Shown here: positions 32,833-43,093 of the stretch, one piece after another
How the letters are laid out: each line of letters starts with the position of its first letter
How positions within the stretch are numbered: the stretch's first letter is position 1
Program-made: the position numbers and the translations under genes
Assembly (NCBI RefSeq): GCF_017916455.1
Contig: NZ_JAFMSY010000001.1
Location: 62,001-126,000, forward strand
Source of the DNA: Nocardioides xinjiangensis
GTDB lineage: Bacteria; Actinomycetota; Actinomycetes; Propionibacteriales; Nocardioidaceae
DNA: 64,000 nucleotides
Direction: 5' to 3'
The notes under the pieces: model-generated
Seen by the model: only the letters and a program-made list of their open reading frames with translations
Database searches by the model: none
What the model was told of the DNA's origin: nothing

Positions 32833-33594
32833 TCAGGCGGAGGCGGGCTTCAGGTAGCGGTCGTAGCCCTCGGCCTCAAGGCGGTCGGCGAGCTCCTTGC
32901 CGCCGGACTCGGCGACCTTGCCGTCGACGAACACGTGGACGTAGTCGGGCTCGATGTAGCGCAGGATGCGCGTGTAGTGCGTGATCAGCAGGACGCCCTT
33001 GCCCTCGCGGGCGCGGAAGCGGTTGACGCCCTCGGAGACGATCTTGAGCGCGTCGATGTCGAGGCCGGAGTCGGTCTCGTCGAGCACCGCGACCTGGGGG
33101 TCGAGCAGCTCGAGCTGGGCGATCTCGTGGCGCTTCTTCTCGCCGCCGGAGAAGCCCTCGTTGACCGAGCGCTGCGAGAACGACGCGTCGAGGTTGAGCG
33201 CCTCGAGGGCGCCGTTGACGTCCTTGACCCAGGTGCGCAGCTTGGGCGCCTCGCCGTCGATGGCGGTCTTGGCGGTGCGGAGGAAGTTGGCCACGGACAC
33301 ACCGGGGACCTCGACCGGGTACTGCATGGCGAGGAAGAGGCCGGCGCGGGCGCGCTCGTCGACGGACAGCGCGAGCACGTCCTGGCCGTCCAGGGTCACC
33401 GAGCCTCCGGTGATCGTGTACTTCGGGCGGCCGGCGATGGAGTACGCCAGCGTGGACTTCCCGGAGCCGTTGGGACCCATGATCGCGTGGGTCTCGCCCT
33501 CCTTGATGGTGAGCGTGACGCCCTTGAGGATCTCCTTGGGGCCGTCCTCGGTGTCGACGGTGACGTGGAGGTCGGTGATGACGAGCTTGCTCAT
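32833..33594 (-). CDS. sufC: Fe-S cluster assembly ATPase SufC
   Basis: This is the ATPase of the SufBCD scaffold. The 253-residue protein has Walker A GPNGSGKSTL, signature FSGGEKKRHEIAQLEL and Walker B VLDETDSGLD, the last being diagnostic for SufC. The ATG at 33594 overlaps the Rieske gene stop (ATGA). Confidence 0.95.
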   Translation of the reverse strand: MSKLVITDLHVTVDTEDGPKEILKGVTLTIKEGETHAIMGPNGSGKSTLAYSIAGRPKYTITGGSVTLDGQDVLALSVDERARAGLFLAMQYPVEVPGVSVANFLRTAKTAIDGEAPKLRTWVKDVNGALEALNLDASFSQRSVNEGFSGGEKKRHEIAQLELLDPQVAVLDETDSGLDIDALKIVSEGVNRFRAREGKGVLLITHYTRILRYIEPDYVHVFVDGKVAESGGKELADRLEAEGYDRYLKPASA

Positions 33595-33926
33595 GCGGGG
33601 GTGACTCCGTTCAGGGTGGTCTCGGTGTCGACGTACACGTCGGTGCCGCGTACCTCGACCGGGAAGGTGGCGACCGGCTCGGTCGCGGGGAGGCTGGTGG
33701 GCTTGCCGGTGCGCAGGTCGAACATCGACCCGTGCAGCCAGCACTCGATCTGGCAGTCGGCCACCTCGCCCTCGCTGAGGGCGACGGTGGCGTGGCTGCA
33801 CTCGTTCTGGAGGGCGAAGACCTCGTCGCCGTCGCGGGCGACCACGACCTCGAGGTCGCCGAGGGTGACGGCGAGGCCCTGGTCCGCGGGGACCTCGGAC
33901 AGCGCGCAGGCGAGCTCGAAGGTCAT
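33591..33926 (-). CDS. Rieske-type ferredoxin in the suf operon
   Basis: The 111-residue protein has the Rieske cluster ligands CSH and CWLH (NECSHATVALSEGEV and ECWLHGSMFD). Small Rieske ferredoxins are a regular part of actinobacterial suf operons, where they may carry electrons for cluster assembly. Its start overlaps the sufD stop, and its stop overlaps the sufC start. Confidence 0.93.
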   Translation of the reverse strand: MTFELACALSEVPADQGLAVTLGDLEVVVARDGDEVFALQNECSHATVALSEGEVADCQIECWLHGSMFDLRTGKPTSLPATEPVATFPVEVRGTDVYVDTETTLNGVTPA

Positions 33927-35119
33927 GCCGACAGGTCCTTCAGCACGTTCTTGGCCAGCTCCGCCTCGACCGTGGTCATCAGGCGCTCCTCGATGGAGGG
34001 CACGCCGACCTTGCGGATCAGGTCGTTGAAGAAGCCGTGCACCACCAGCCGCTGGGCCTCCTGCTCGGAGACCCCGCGCGACTGGAGGTAGAAGAGCTGG
34101 TTGTCGTCGAAGCGCGCGGTCGCCGAGGCGTGCCCGGCGCCCTCGATCTCGCCCGTCTCAATCTCCAGGTTGGGGATCGAGTCGGCCTGGCAGCCGTCGG
34201 TCAGGACGAGGTTGCGGTTCTCCTCGTAGGTCTCGATGCCCTCGGCGACCTTGCGGATCAGCACGTTGCCGACCCACACGGTGTGCGCCTTCTCGCCCTG
34301 CAGCGCACCCTTGTAGATCGCGTTGGACTTGGTGCGCGGCGCGGTGTGGTCGGCGAAGATCCGGTGCTCGATGTGCTGGCCGGCGTCGGCGAAGTAGAGA
34401 CCGAGCAGCTCCGCGGAGCCACCGGGTCCGTCGTAGGTCACGTTGGCGTCCATGCGCACCACGTCGCCGCCGAAGGAGATCGCGGCGTGCTTGTAGGTCG
34501 CGTCGCGACCGACCCGCGCCTGGTGGTGCGAGAGGTGGACGGCGTCGTCGGCCCAGTCCTGGATCGACACGACGCTCGCCTCGGCGCCGTCAGCGACGAC
34601 CACCTCGACGACCGCGGCCACCGCGGCGGAGCCGGTGTGGTTGAGCACGACGACGGCCTTGCTGTGCCGGCCGAACCGCAGCACCACGTGGGCGCCGCTG
34701 GTCGCGTCGGCGTCGGTGCCGTCGACCTCGAGCACGATCGGCTCGTCCGCCTCGACCTCGGCGGGCACGTCGACCAGCAGGGTCGCGGGCACCTCGGCGA
34801 GGACGCGCGCGGTGAAGCGCGTGTTGGGCGCCCAGCCGCTCACGCCGCGCAGGTCAGCGGCCTCGTCGCCGCTCACCATGCCGACGGTCACGCCCTCCGG
34901 CGCTGCCCAGCTCGCGCGGACGTTGCGCCCGTCGAGCGGCGCGTCGGCGTGCAGGCCCTTGAGCCGCTTGAGCGGCGTGAAGCGCCAGATCTCCTCACGA
35001 CCGGTGGGCACGGCGTGGTCGGCCACGTCGAACGAGCCCGCCGGGTGGAGGTGGCTCTCGACCTTGTCCAGCGCGGGTGCCTGCTCCAGAGCGGAGCGGA
35101 CGGAATCAGTGATGGTCAA
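33923..35119 (-). CDS. sufD: Fe-S cluster assembly protein SufD
   Basis: This is the SufB paralogue in the SufBCD scaffold. The 398-residue protein has the beta-helix core and the C-terminal VSEQEAQRLVVHGFFNDLI segment of the family. The start is a TTG at 35119 (L-T-I-T-D-S-V), preceded by AAGGAAAG at 7 nt; no ATG or GTG fits better. The weak start codon may lower SufD relative to SufB. Confidence 0.9.
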   Translation of the reverse strand: MTITDSVRSALEQAPALDKVESHLHPAGSFDVADHAVPTGREEIWRFTPLKRLKGLHADAPLDGRNVRASWAAPEGVTVGMVSGDEAADLRGVSGWAPNTRFTARVLAEVPATLLVDVPAEVEADEPIVLEVDGTDADATSGAHVVLRFGRHSKAVVVLNHTGSAAVAAVVEVVVADGAEASVVSIQDWADDAVHLSHHQARVGRDATYKHAAISFGGDVVRMDANVTYDGPGGSAELLGLYFADAGQHIEHRIFADHTAPRTKSNAIYKGALQGEKAHTVWVGNVLIRKVAEGIETYEENRNLVLTDGCQADSIPNLEIETGEIEGAGHASATARFDDNQLFYLQSRGVSEQEAQRLVVHGFFNDLIRKVGVPSIEERLMTTVEAELAKNVLKDLSA

Positions 35120-35178
35120 CTGTCTACTTTCCTTGGTACTCGAAACGAGCGTCGTGCTGTCCGGGTCAGCCCGGACGG

Positions 35179-36606
35179 TCAGCCGACCGCGCCTTCCATC
35201 TGCAGCTCGATGAGGCGGTTGAGCTCGAGGGCGTACTCCATCGGCAGCTCCTTGGCGATCGGCTCGACGAAGCCGCGCACGATCATCGCCATCGCCTCGT
35301 CCTCCTCCATGCCGCGCGACATGAGGTAGAAGAGCTGGTCGTCGGAGACCTTGGAGACGCTCGCCTCGTGACCCATCGACACGTCGTCCTCGCGGATGTC
35401 GACGTACGGGTAGGTGTCGCTGCGGCTGATCTGGTCGACGAGCAGCGCGTCGCACAGCACGTTGGACTTCGAGCCGTGGGCGCCCTCGTTGACCTGGATC
35501 AGGCCGCGGTACGACGTCCGGCCGCCGCCGCGGGCCACCGACTTGCTCAGGATCGAGCTCGAGGTGTGCGGCGCAGCGTGCACCATCTTGGCGCCGGCGT
35601 CCTGGTGCTGGCCCTCGCCGGCGAACGCGATCGAGAGCGTCTCGCCCTTGGCGTGCTCGCCCATGAGGTACACGGCGGGGTACTTCATGGTCACCTTGGA
35701 GCCGATGTTGCCGTCGACCCACTCCATGGTCGCCCCGGCCTCGCACGTCGCGCGCTTGGTGACGAGGTTGTAGACGTTGTTCGACCAGTTCTGGATGGTC
35801 GTGTAGCGCACGCGGGCGCCCTTCTTCACCACGATCTCCACGACCGCCGAGTGCAGCGAGTCGGAGGAGTAGATCGGCGCGGTGCAGCCCTCGACGTAGT
35901 GCACGTAGGAGTCCTCGTCGGCGATGATCAGCGTCCGCTCGAACTGGCCCATGTTCTCGGTGTTGATGCGGAAGTACGCCTGGAGCGGGATGTCGACGTG
36001 GACGCCCTTGGGGACGTAGATGAACGACCCGCCCGACCACACCGAGGTGTTGAGCGCGGCGAACTTGTTGTCACCGACCGGGATGACGGTGCCGAAGTAC
36101 TCCTTGAAGAGCTCCTCGTGCTCCTTCAGCGCCGTGTCGGTGTCGACGAAGATGACGCCCTTCTCCTCGAGGTCCTCGCGGATCGAGTGGTAGACGACCT
36201 CCGACTCGTACTGCGCGGCGACACCGGCGACGAGGCGCTGCTTCTCCGCCTCCGGGATGCCGAGCTTGTCGTAGGTGTTCTTGATGTCCTCGGGGAGCTC
36301 CTCCCACGAGGTGGCCTGCTTCTCGCTGGAGCGGACGAAGTACTTGATGTTGTCGAAGTCGATCGCCGAGAGGTCGGAGCCCCACGTCGGCATCGGCTTG
36401 CGGTGGAAGAGCTTCAGGCCCTTCAGGCGCAGGTCGAGCATCCACTGCGGCTCGGACTTCTTCGCCGAGATGTCGCGCACGACCTCCTCGTTGAGGCCAC
36501 GGGTCGCGGTGGCGCCGGCGTCGTCGCGGTCGGCCCAGCCGAACTCGTAGCGGCCGATGCCCTTGAGCTCGGGGTTGAGGTCTTCGATGCTCAGGTTCTG
36601 GGTCAT
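35179..36606 (-). CDS. sufB: Fe-S cluster assembly protein SufB
   Basis: This is the core scaffold on which clusters form. The 475-residue protein is full length and carries [33 protein letters not shown] and the C-terminal [21 protein letters not shown]. The ATG at 36606 has AAGGAG upstream and overlaps the sufR stop (ATGA), so regulator and scaffold are translationally coupled. Confidence 0.95.
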   Translation of the reverse strand: MTQNLSIEDLNPELKGIGRYEFGWADRDDAGATATRGLNEEVVRDISAKKSEPQWMLDLRLKGLKLFHRKPMPTWGSDLSAIDFDNIKYFVRSSEKQATSWEELPEDIKNTYDKLGIPEAEKQRLVAGVAAQYESEVVYHSIREDLEEKGVIFVDTDTALKEHEELFKEYFGTVIPVGDNKFAALNTSVWSGGSFIYVPKGVHVDIPLQAYFRINTENMGQFERTLIIADEDSYVHYVEGCTAPIYSSDSLHSAVVEIVVKKGARVRYTTIQNWSNNVYNLVTKRATCEAGATMEWVDGNIGSKVTMKYPAVYLMGEHAKGETLSIAFAGEGQHQDAGAKMVHAAPHTSSSILSKSVARGGGRTSYRGLIQVNEGAHGSKSNVLCDALLVDQISRSDTYPYVDIREDDVSMGHEASVSKVSDDQLFYLMSRGMEEDEAMAMIVRGFVEPIAKELPMEYALELNRLIELQMEGAVG

Positions 36607-37298
36607 GCCTGCTGCTCCTTCGGGTGCGGCTTGTGGGTCTGGGGGATGCACGTGGTGCAGACGCCGTCGCCGTGGGCGATGGTCGCCAGGCGCTGGACGT
36701 GGGTGCCGAGGACGGAGGCGATCGCCTCGGTCTCGGCCTCGCAGAGCTGGGGGAACTCGTGGGCGACGTGGGAGACCGGGCAGTGCTGCTGGCACAGCTG
36801 CTCGCCCACGACGGGCAGGTCGCGCACGGACGCGGCGTAGCCGTTCTGGGTGAACACCCGCGCCAGGGCCTCGGCGGGGGTCAGGTCGGGGTCGAGCGCC
36901 ATCACCGCGGCGTAGTCGCGCTCGACGAAGGCGACGCGGCGCCGGGCGAACTCCACCACGGCGTCCTCGCCCTGCGTCTCGGCCAGGAACCGCATCGCCT
37001 GCACCGCCAGGTCGTCGTACTGCTGGTCGAAGCTGTCGCGGCCGGCCTGGGTCAGCGCGAACACCTTCGCCGGACGGCCCCGGCCCCGCGTGCCGTAGAC
37101 CTTCTGCTCGCGCGACTCCACGACCCCCTCCACGGCGAGGTGGTCGAGGTGGCGGCGCACGGCGGCCGGCGTGAGCACGAGCCGACGCGCGAGCTCGGCG
37201 GCGGTCGAGGGACCGTTCTCGAGGATTGCGCGGGCCACGCGGTCACGCGTGGGCCCATCGCCCTCACGCTGTGCCGTCGACGTCCCCACGAATTCCAC
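36603..37298 (-). CDS. sufR: SufR-type Fe-S-sensing transcriptional regulator
   Basis: The 231-residue protein has an N-terminal winged helix (about 18-85; [30 protein letters not shown]). A C-terminal domain carries cysteines at about 169, 173, 186, 214 and 217 (CQQHC, QLCEAE, CTTC). This matches SufR regulators, which bind an Fe-S cluster and repress suf genes when the cluster is present. It is the first gene of the operon, so it probably represses itself. The start is GTG 37298. Confidence 0.93.
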   Translation of the reverse strand: MEFVGTSTAQREGDGPTRDRVARAILENGPSTAAELARRLVLTPAAVRRHLDHLAVEGVVESREQKVYGTRGRGRPAKVFALTQAGRDSFDQQYDDLAVQAMRFLAETQGEDAVVEFARRRVAFVERDYAAVMALDPDLTPAEALARVFTQNGYAASVRDLPVVGEQLCQQHCPVSHVAHEFPQLCEAETEAIASVLGTHVQRLATIAHGDGVCTTCIPQTHKPHPKEQQA

Positions 37299-37316
37299 AA
37301 CACCAGTGTGTCGTTA

Positions 37317-37338
37317 TTGCTTCCCGTGGTTCAAGCAA
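37317..37338 (-). promoter_or_regulatory. Probable suf operon promoter and operator
   Basis: TTGCTT (37317-37322) and AAGCAA (37333-37338) form an inverted repeat 19 bp upstream of sufR. On the minus strand it supplies a TTGCTT -35-like box, followed after 16 bp by TAACGA. SufR binding here would be autoregulatory (inference). Confidence 0.45.
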
Positions 37339-37403
37339 GGGTCGCCTAAGTGACGCGGGCCACCGCGGTCCGCACCGGCACCGCCCTCGGCGGCCGGCCG
37401 ACC

Positions 37404-37409
37404 TAGACT
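37404..37409 (+). promoter_or_regulatory. -10 box TAGACT of the ABC-ctaA operon
   Basis: It lies 7 nt before the GTG at 37417; it is divergent from the suf operon. Confidence 0.55.
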
Positions 37410-37416
37410 TCCGATC

Positions 37417-38351
<935 letters not shown>

Positions 38352-38355
<4 letters not shown>

Positions 38356-39149
38356 GCGGCCCCGCTGCGACCCGAGCGTTCTCCCCCGCACCGGGCGGCG
38401 CCCCGCTGGCGCGCATGGTGCTCGCGCAGTCACGCATGGAGGCGCGGCTGATGCTGCGCAACGGCGAGCAGCTGCTGCTCGCCATCGTCATCCCGGTGAT
38501 CGTGCTGGTGGGCGGCGTCGCCGCCGCGGGACGCATCGGCATCGACCTCGACGGCCACCGGGCCGTCGACGTCCTCACCCCCGGCGTGCTGGCGCTCGCA
38601 GTCATGTCGACGGCCTTCACGTCCGTGGCGATCGCGACGGGGTTCGAGCGCCGCTACGGCGTCATCAAGCTGCTGGGATCGTCGCCGCTGCCCCGCCACG
38701 GGCTGCTGCTCGGCAAGGTGCTCGCCCTGCTCAACGTGGTCGCGCTCCAGCTCGTGGTGCTCGTCGTCGTCGGGCTGGTGCTCGGCTGGGAGCCGACCCT
38801 CGCGGCCCCGCCGCGCACCCTGGCCGGCGTGGTCCTGGCGGTCGCGCTCGGCACCGCCGCCTTCGCCGCCCTCGGCCTCTTCGTGGCGGGGGCGTTGCGC
38901 GCCGAGGCGACGCTCGCGCTGGCGAACCTCGTCTACCTCCTCCTCATGGCCGGCGGCGGCGTCGTGCTGCCCGTCGGCACGTACGGCGCGGCGGGCGGCC
39001 TCATCCAGTGGCTGCCCTCGGGAGCCCTCGGCGAGGCGATGCGCTCCGCGCTCGTCGACGCCGTCGTCGACAGCCGCTCGCTGCTCGTCCTCGCCGGCTG
39101 GGCGCTGCTCGGCACGGCGATGACGGCCCGGACCTTCAAGTGGGAATGA
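38352..39149 (+). CDS. ABC-2 type transporter permease
   Basis: The 265-residue protein has about six membrane segments and a typical ABC-2 C terminus (QWLPSGALGEAMRSAL then a last hydrophobic helix). The GTG at 38352 overlaps the ATPase stop. Its own stop overlaps the ctaA start, so exporter and heme A synthase are made from one message. Confidence 0.92.
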
Positions 39150-40075
39150 TGTCCTCCGTGCTCGCCCGGCTCGCCCGGCACCTGTGGCCCCTCGCGGTCG
39201 CCAACCTCCTGGCCAACATCGGCATCGTCGTCACCGGCGCCGCGGTGCGGCTCACCGGGTCGGGACTCGGGTGTCCCACCTGGCCGCGCTGCACCGAGGC
39301 GTCGTACGTCGCCCACGCCGAGCTCGGCGTCTACGGTGCCATCGAGTTCGGCAACCGGCTGCTGACGTTCCTGCTGGCCGCGGTCGCCGTGCTGTGCTTC
39401 CTGGCCGCGCTCGGCGCCCGGCACCGGCGCGCCACCAGGCTCGCGCTCGTCGTCGGGCTCGGCATCCCGCTCCAGGCCGGCCTCGGCGGCATCACGGTCC
39501 TCACCGACCTCAACCCGTGGGTCGTCGCCGGCCACTTCCTGCTGTCGATGGCGATCGTCATGGTGTGCGTCGCCCTGGTCGACGAGCTGCGCAGCCCCGA
39601 CCGCGGGCTGGCTCCGCGGCTCCCCCGGGCACTCGCCTGGGGCACGCTGGGCTGGGGATGGCTCGTGCTCTACTTCGGCACGGTGGTGACCGGCGCCGGT
39701 CCGCACGCCGGCGACGCCGACGCACGGCGCAACGGCCTCGACCCCGCCACCGTGTCGCAGGTGCATGCGGTGTCGGTCTACGTCCTGGTCGCGCTCACGG
39801 TCGCGCTGCTGGTGGTCGCCGTGCGCGGCGGGCACGGCTGGCTCGCCCGCGTGACCGGCCTCGTGCTGGTCATCGAGCTGGCGCAGGGCGTGCTCGGCTG
39901 GGTGCAGTACTGGCTGGACCTGCCGGTCGCTCTGGTGGCCCTGCACATGCTGGGCGCTGCCCTCCTGGCAGCGGGCCTCGCCCGGATCGCGCTCGCGGTG
40001 CTGCCCCACCGGGCGGACCGGGAGGCCCGGGCCGGCGGCGAGTCGCAGCCCCACGCTGCGACTCGCCTGCCCTAG
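39146..40075 (+). CDS. ctaA: Heme A synthase (COX15/CtaA)
   Basis: This enzyme converts heme O to heme A for cytochrome aa3 oxidase. The 309-residue protein has about eight membrane segments. GSGLGCPTWPRC lies near residue 38, and conserved heme-ligand histidines occur in YVAHAELGVYGAIEFGNRLLT, VAGHFLLS, VSQVHAVSV and VALHMLGA. Two adjacent ATGs (39146 and 39149) are possible starts; the first overlaps the permease stop. Confidence 0.93.
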   Translation: MMSSVLARLARHLWPLAVANLLANIGIVVTGAAVRLTGSGLGCPTWPRCTEASYVAHAELGVYGAIEFGNRLLTFLLAAVAVLCFLAALGARHRRATRLALVVGLGIPLQAGLGGITVLTDLNPWVVAGHFLLSMAIVMVCVALVDELRSPDRGLAPRLPRALAWGTLGWGWLVLYFGTVVTGAGPHAGDADARRNGLDPATVSQVHAVSVYVLVALTVALLVVAVRGGHGWLARVTGLVLVIELAQGVLGWVQYWLDLPVALVALHMLGAALLAAGLARIALAVLPHRADREARAGGESQPHAATRLP

Positions 40076-40106
40076 CCCTCCCGGTCCACCTGTCGGCGCC
40101 GTGCGC

Positions 40107-40598
40107 CTAGCCCTCGACCTTGCGGGCGAACACCACGGTGCGCTTGGCGTAGTCGTCGGCCTTGCAGGCCAGCAGGACGATGCGCGCGGGCCCGGACACG
40201 GAGTAGAGCGAGCCGATCCGGCGCTGGGCCGGCCAGAACTCGCGCTTCGTGACCCGGAACCTGCACCCCGCGACCGTGATCAGGTCCCCGCGGCGGAGCT
40301 GGCCCCACCGGTCGGCGACACCGTTGCCGGCCCGCCAGGCGTGCCCGGCGTAGACGGTGCTGCCGGTCGGGTCGCACGGTGGGTCGCCCTTCGACCAGGT
40401 GTAGACCGCTCCACGGAGGCGGGAGCCGACCGCCAGCGTGTCGTTGCGGGCCGGCACCTCGATGACGGCGGCGTCGGTGCCCAGCGTGGGGATGCGCAGC
40501 CGGTCAGGGGCGGCATGGGCTGCCACTCCCTGACCGGCCAGCACCGTCGCACCGAGCGCCACACCTGCGAGCAGGCGTGCGAGCACGGAGTGGCGCAT
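40107..40598 (-). CDS. Sortase-domain protein
   Basis: The 163-residue protein has an N-terminal signal peptide (about 1-28, hydrophobic core then VAAHA). The sortase core carries the catalytic histidine in YAGHAWR, the cysteine in IVLLACK and the arginine in YAKR. Sortases link surface proteins to the cell wall or to pili. The start overlaps the stop of the upstream surface-protein gene (TGATG), implying coupled production of enzyme and likely substrate. A GTG one codon upstream is an alternative start. Confidence 0.82.
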   Translation of the reverse strand: MRHSVLARLLAGVALGATVLAGQGVAAHAAPDRLRIPTLGTDAAVIEVPARNDTLAVGSRLRGAVYTWSKGDPPCDPTGSTVYAGHAWRAGNGVADRWGQLRRGDLITVAGCRFRVTKREFWPAQRRIGSLYSVSGPARIVLLACKADDYAKRTVVFARKVEG

Positions 40599-41857
40599 CA
40601 CATTCCGGTGTTGGGCGCGATCTCCGGGGCACTCGCGCAGGGCCGAGTGCTGAAGGTCATCCGCCACACCTGCTTGCCCTCGAGCCGGAAGGTCGCGTCG
40701 GCGGCGTAGGCACGGACGGTGATCGACCGGGTCGTCGCCCTGAGCCACGTGCCCTCGCGCAGGACCTTGCCGCGGGACTTGTAGATGACGCCGGAGCGCT
40801 CGGCGACCCTGAACCGGTCACCGCTGCGGCCGCACTTGTCGATCTTGCGCGCCTGCGCCCGCACCACCCGCACCTGCGCGGGCAGCACCTCCGGCGGAAC
40901 GACCACCGGCGGGGTGAGCACCGGCGGGTTGACGGGCGGGTTCACCGGCGGCGTCACGGGGCAGGGCACGTTGCTGTCGCTCGGCGGAGGCAAGGTGACC
41001 GTCGTCGTGCCCCCGGGGAACTGGTGGCCCGGGTTCGCGGTGATCGTGATGCTGCCGTTGCCGTTGATCACGTACGTCCACGGGCCCGACGGCACCGGGC
41101 CGTAGGTCGCGTTGTTCGGGCCGCACGGGTCCACGACCGGCACGGTCGGGGGCTGGACCGTGGTCGGCGGGCACGGCTGGTTGCTGTCGGTCGGCGGAGG
41201 CAACGTCACCGTCGTCGTGCCACCGGGGAACTGGTGGCCCGGGTTCGCGGTGATCGTGATGCTGCCGTTGCCGTTGATCACGTACGTCCACGGGCCCGAC
41301 GGCACCGAGCCGTAGGTCGCGTTGTTCGGGCCGCACGGGTCGAGCACCGGCACGGTCGGCGGCTCGACGATCTTGACGTCGCACTTGTCGGTGAACTTGG
41401 CGACAGCGACACTGCCGGAGTTGGTCCTGGTGTAGCCGTTGTCCCACTTCGCCGTCAGCCTCAGGGTCAGCGGCTCGGTGGGCTTGGTCGTCACCGTCTC
41501 GGTGAACGTGCGCGTCTGGTGACCGCTCAGCGTCGTGCCGGCGGGCACGACGCCCCGGCTGGAGTACGTGATCGTCTCGCTGATCGGCTCGCTGTTGACG
41601 ACGGTCCAGGTGACGGCCCACCCGCCGCCGTCCTTGCACGCCACGGAGCCCGTGATGGTGTTGTGGTGCGCGTTGGCGGCGCCCGCGATCCCGACGACCG
41701 CGAAGCCGACCGCCAGGACCAGCGTGATCACTCTCGACACGGTGCGGTTCAGGGAGGACGTCCGTCCTGCGACCTGCCCCCGGGTCTCGTCGCCGAGACG
41801 GTGTTGCGGTGCTGATTTCATGCTGCCGAACCCCCACGTCCCTCGGGGGATGCCCAC
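40598..41857 (-). CDS. Secreted repeat-containing surface protein, probable sortase partner
   Basis: The 419-residue protein has a long N-region and signal peptide (hydrophobic core about 42-62, ending AANAHH) and a beta-rich domain (about 65-165). Two near-identical 70-residue repeats (CGPNNATYGSVPSGPWTYV type) follow, then a PVNPPVNPPVLTPP linker. A basic Cys-containing C-terminal domain ends in IAPNTGM. PNTG resembles the LPxTG sorting signal, but no membrane segment or basic tail follows. GTG 41857 has a GGGGAGG Shine-Dalgarno; ATG 41821 is an alternative. Confidence 0.75.
   Translation of the reverse strand: MGIPRGTWGFGSMKSAPQHRLGDETRGQVAGRTSSLNRTVSRVITLVLAVGFAVVGIAGAANAHHNTITGSVACKDGGGWAVTWTVVNSEPISETITYSSRGVVPAGTTLSGHQTRTFTETVTTKPTEPLTLRLTAKWDNGYTRTNSGSVAVAKFTDKCDVKIVEPPTVPVLDPCGPNNATYGSVPSGPWTYVINGNGSITITANPGHQFPGGTTTVTLPPPTDSNQPCPPTTVQPPTVPVVDPCGPNNATYGPVPSGPWTYVINGNGSITITANPGHQFPGGTTTVTLPPPSDSNVPCPVTPPVNPPVNPPVLTPPVVVPPEVLPAQVRVVRAQARKIDKCGRSGDRFRVAERSGVIYKSRGKVLREGTWLRATTRSITVRAYAADATFRLEGKQVWRMTFSTRPCASAPEIAPNTGM
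40970..41389 (-). repeat. Two direct 210-bp coding repeats
   Basis: Copies start at 40970 and 41180. A core of more than 70 bp is identical, the rest nearly so. Each copy encodes about 70 residues, so the repeats could recombine in frame. Confidence 0.85.
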
Positions 41858-41885
41858 TGCCTCCCCATCCCGCGATTCAACGCCG
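41823..41885 (-). promoter_or_regulatory. Structured leader around the surface-protein start
   Basis: On the minus strand GGGAT...ATCCC encloses the Shine-Dalgarno and GTG 41857, and CCCCC-gagggacgt-GGGGG lies between GTG 41857 and ATG 41821. These could hide or select between starts. No known riboswitch class is recognised. Confidence 0.4.
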
Positions 41886-41966
41886 TCCGGGAGGACCGAG
41901 CCCGGGAGGTTGCCTCAAGATGCTCTATGTATTCACCCGGTCGCCTGACGAATCCTTCGGGATGCG

Positions 41967-42932
41967 CTAGCGACCGAGCAGAGGATCCAGGGCAACAGCG
42001 ACGAAAAGGAGGGAAAGGTAGAGGTTCGAGGTGTGGAACAGGCGCATCGGGTTGATCTCACCGAGCACGTCGGAGGCCTTCGTACGGCTCCACATGCGGT
42101 GCGCCTCGACGAGGAAGACGGCACCCAGCACGGCCGCCGCCACCGGGTAGACGAGGCTCGTGCCGGCGACCGGCCACAGCACCAGGGAGGTCGCCACCAT
42201 CACCCAGCTGTAGAGGACCACCTGACGCCCCACCTCCGCGGCGGGCTTGACCACCGGGAGCATGGGCACGTCGACGTTGCGGTAGTCCTCCCGGTAGCGC
42301 AGCGCCAGCGCCCACGTGTGGGGCGGGGTCCAGAAGAACACCACGAGGAACAGCACGACCGGCGTCCATGCCAGCTCGCCGGTGACGGCCGTCCAGCCGA
42401 TCAGGGCCGGGAAGCAGCCGGCCAGCCCACCCCAGACGATGTTCTGGGTGGTGCGGCGCTTGAGCACCATGGTGTAGACGACGACGTAGAACGCGTTGGC
42501 CAGCACCGACAGCCCCGCCGACAGCCAGTTGACCCACAGGCCCAGCACGATCGTCGACAGCACGGCGAGCACCGTCGCGAACACGAGCGCGGAGCTCGGC
42601 GAGACGATGTGTCGCGGGAGCGCGCGGCGCCGCGTCCGACGCATCTGCTCGTCGATGTCGCGGTCGTAGACGCAGTTGTAGGCCGAGGCGGAACCGGCCG
42701 AGAGCGCACCGCCCACGACCGTGGCGGCGACCAGTCCCAGGGCCGGGATGCCCCGCTCGGCGAAGAACATCACCGGCACCGTGGTCAGCAGCAGCAGCTC
42801 GATCACGCGCGGCTTGGTGAGGCCGACGTACGCCGCGACGACGTCCCGCCAGGTCTTCGGCCCCTCGAGCGCACCCTCGTCACCGGTCGACTGCCGGTCG
42901 GACGCAGCAGCGTGCGGGCCGGCGTGGGACAC
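41967..42932 (-). CDS. ctaB: Heme O synthase (protoheme IX farnesyltransferase)
   Basis: This enzyme adds a farnesyl group to heme B. The 321-residue protein has about nine membrane segments and the prenyltransferase motif NCVYDRDIDEQMRRT near residue 85, with a second acidic loop around ALRYREDYRNVDVPML. The start is GTG 42932, with a -10 candidate TAGACT at 43037-43042. It is divergent from tkt, the usual actinobacterial order. Confidence 0.95.
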   Translation of the reverse strand: MSHAGPHAAASDRQSTGDEGALEGPKTWRDVVAAYVGLTKPRVIELLLLTTVPVMFFAERGIPALGLVAATVVGGALSAGSASAYNCVYDRDIDEQMRRTRRRALPRHIVSPSSALVFATVLAVLSTIVLGLWVNWLSAGLSVLANAFYVVVYTMVLKRRTTQNIVWGGLAGCFPALIGWTAVTGELAWTPVVLFLVVFFWTPPHTWALALRYREDYRNVDVPMLPVVKPAAEVGRQVVLYSWVMVATSLVLWPVAGTSLVYPVAAAVLGAVFLVEAHRMWSRTKASDVLGEINPMRLFHTSNLYLSLLFVAVALDPLLGR

Positions 42933-43036
42933 GTGGAAACCTCGGGTGGCGGAGCGGATGGGACGCGAGCGGGTGGGAACCGGAGGACATGAGCAGCCGG
43001 ATTTCCGGCGTCCGGGACGACCCTCGGGCGTTGTCG

Positions 43037-43042
43037 AGTCTA
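43037..43042 (-). promoter_or_regulatory. -10 box TAGACT of ctaB
   Basis: It lies about 105 bp upstream of the ctaB start and 14 bp from the divergent box at 43057-43062. Confidence 0.5.
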
Positions 43043-43056
43043 CTCGGCGACGGCGC

Positions 43057-43062
43057 TAGGCT
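43057..43062 (+). promoter_or_regulatory. -10 box TAGGCT of the tkt operon
   Basis: It would give a leader of about 110 nt before the tkt TTG at 43181. The leader contains a 20-bp direct repeat. Confidence 0.5.
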
Positions 43063-43093
43063 CGCAGTCGAGGCCACCGACGCGCACCTGTGA

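Noticed and set aside
41010..41390. Possible mobile-element duplication
   Set aside because: The 210-bp repeats are in frame within one gene and encode complete protein modules, so they are domain duplications.
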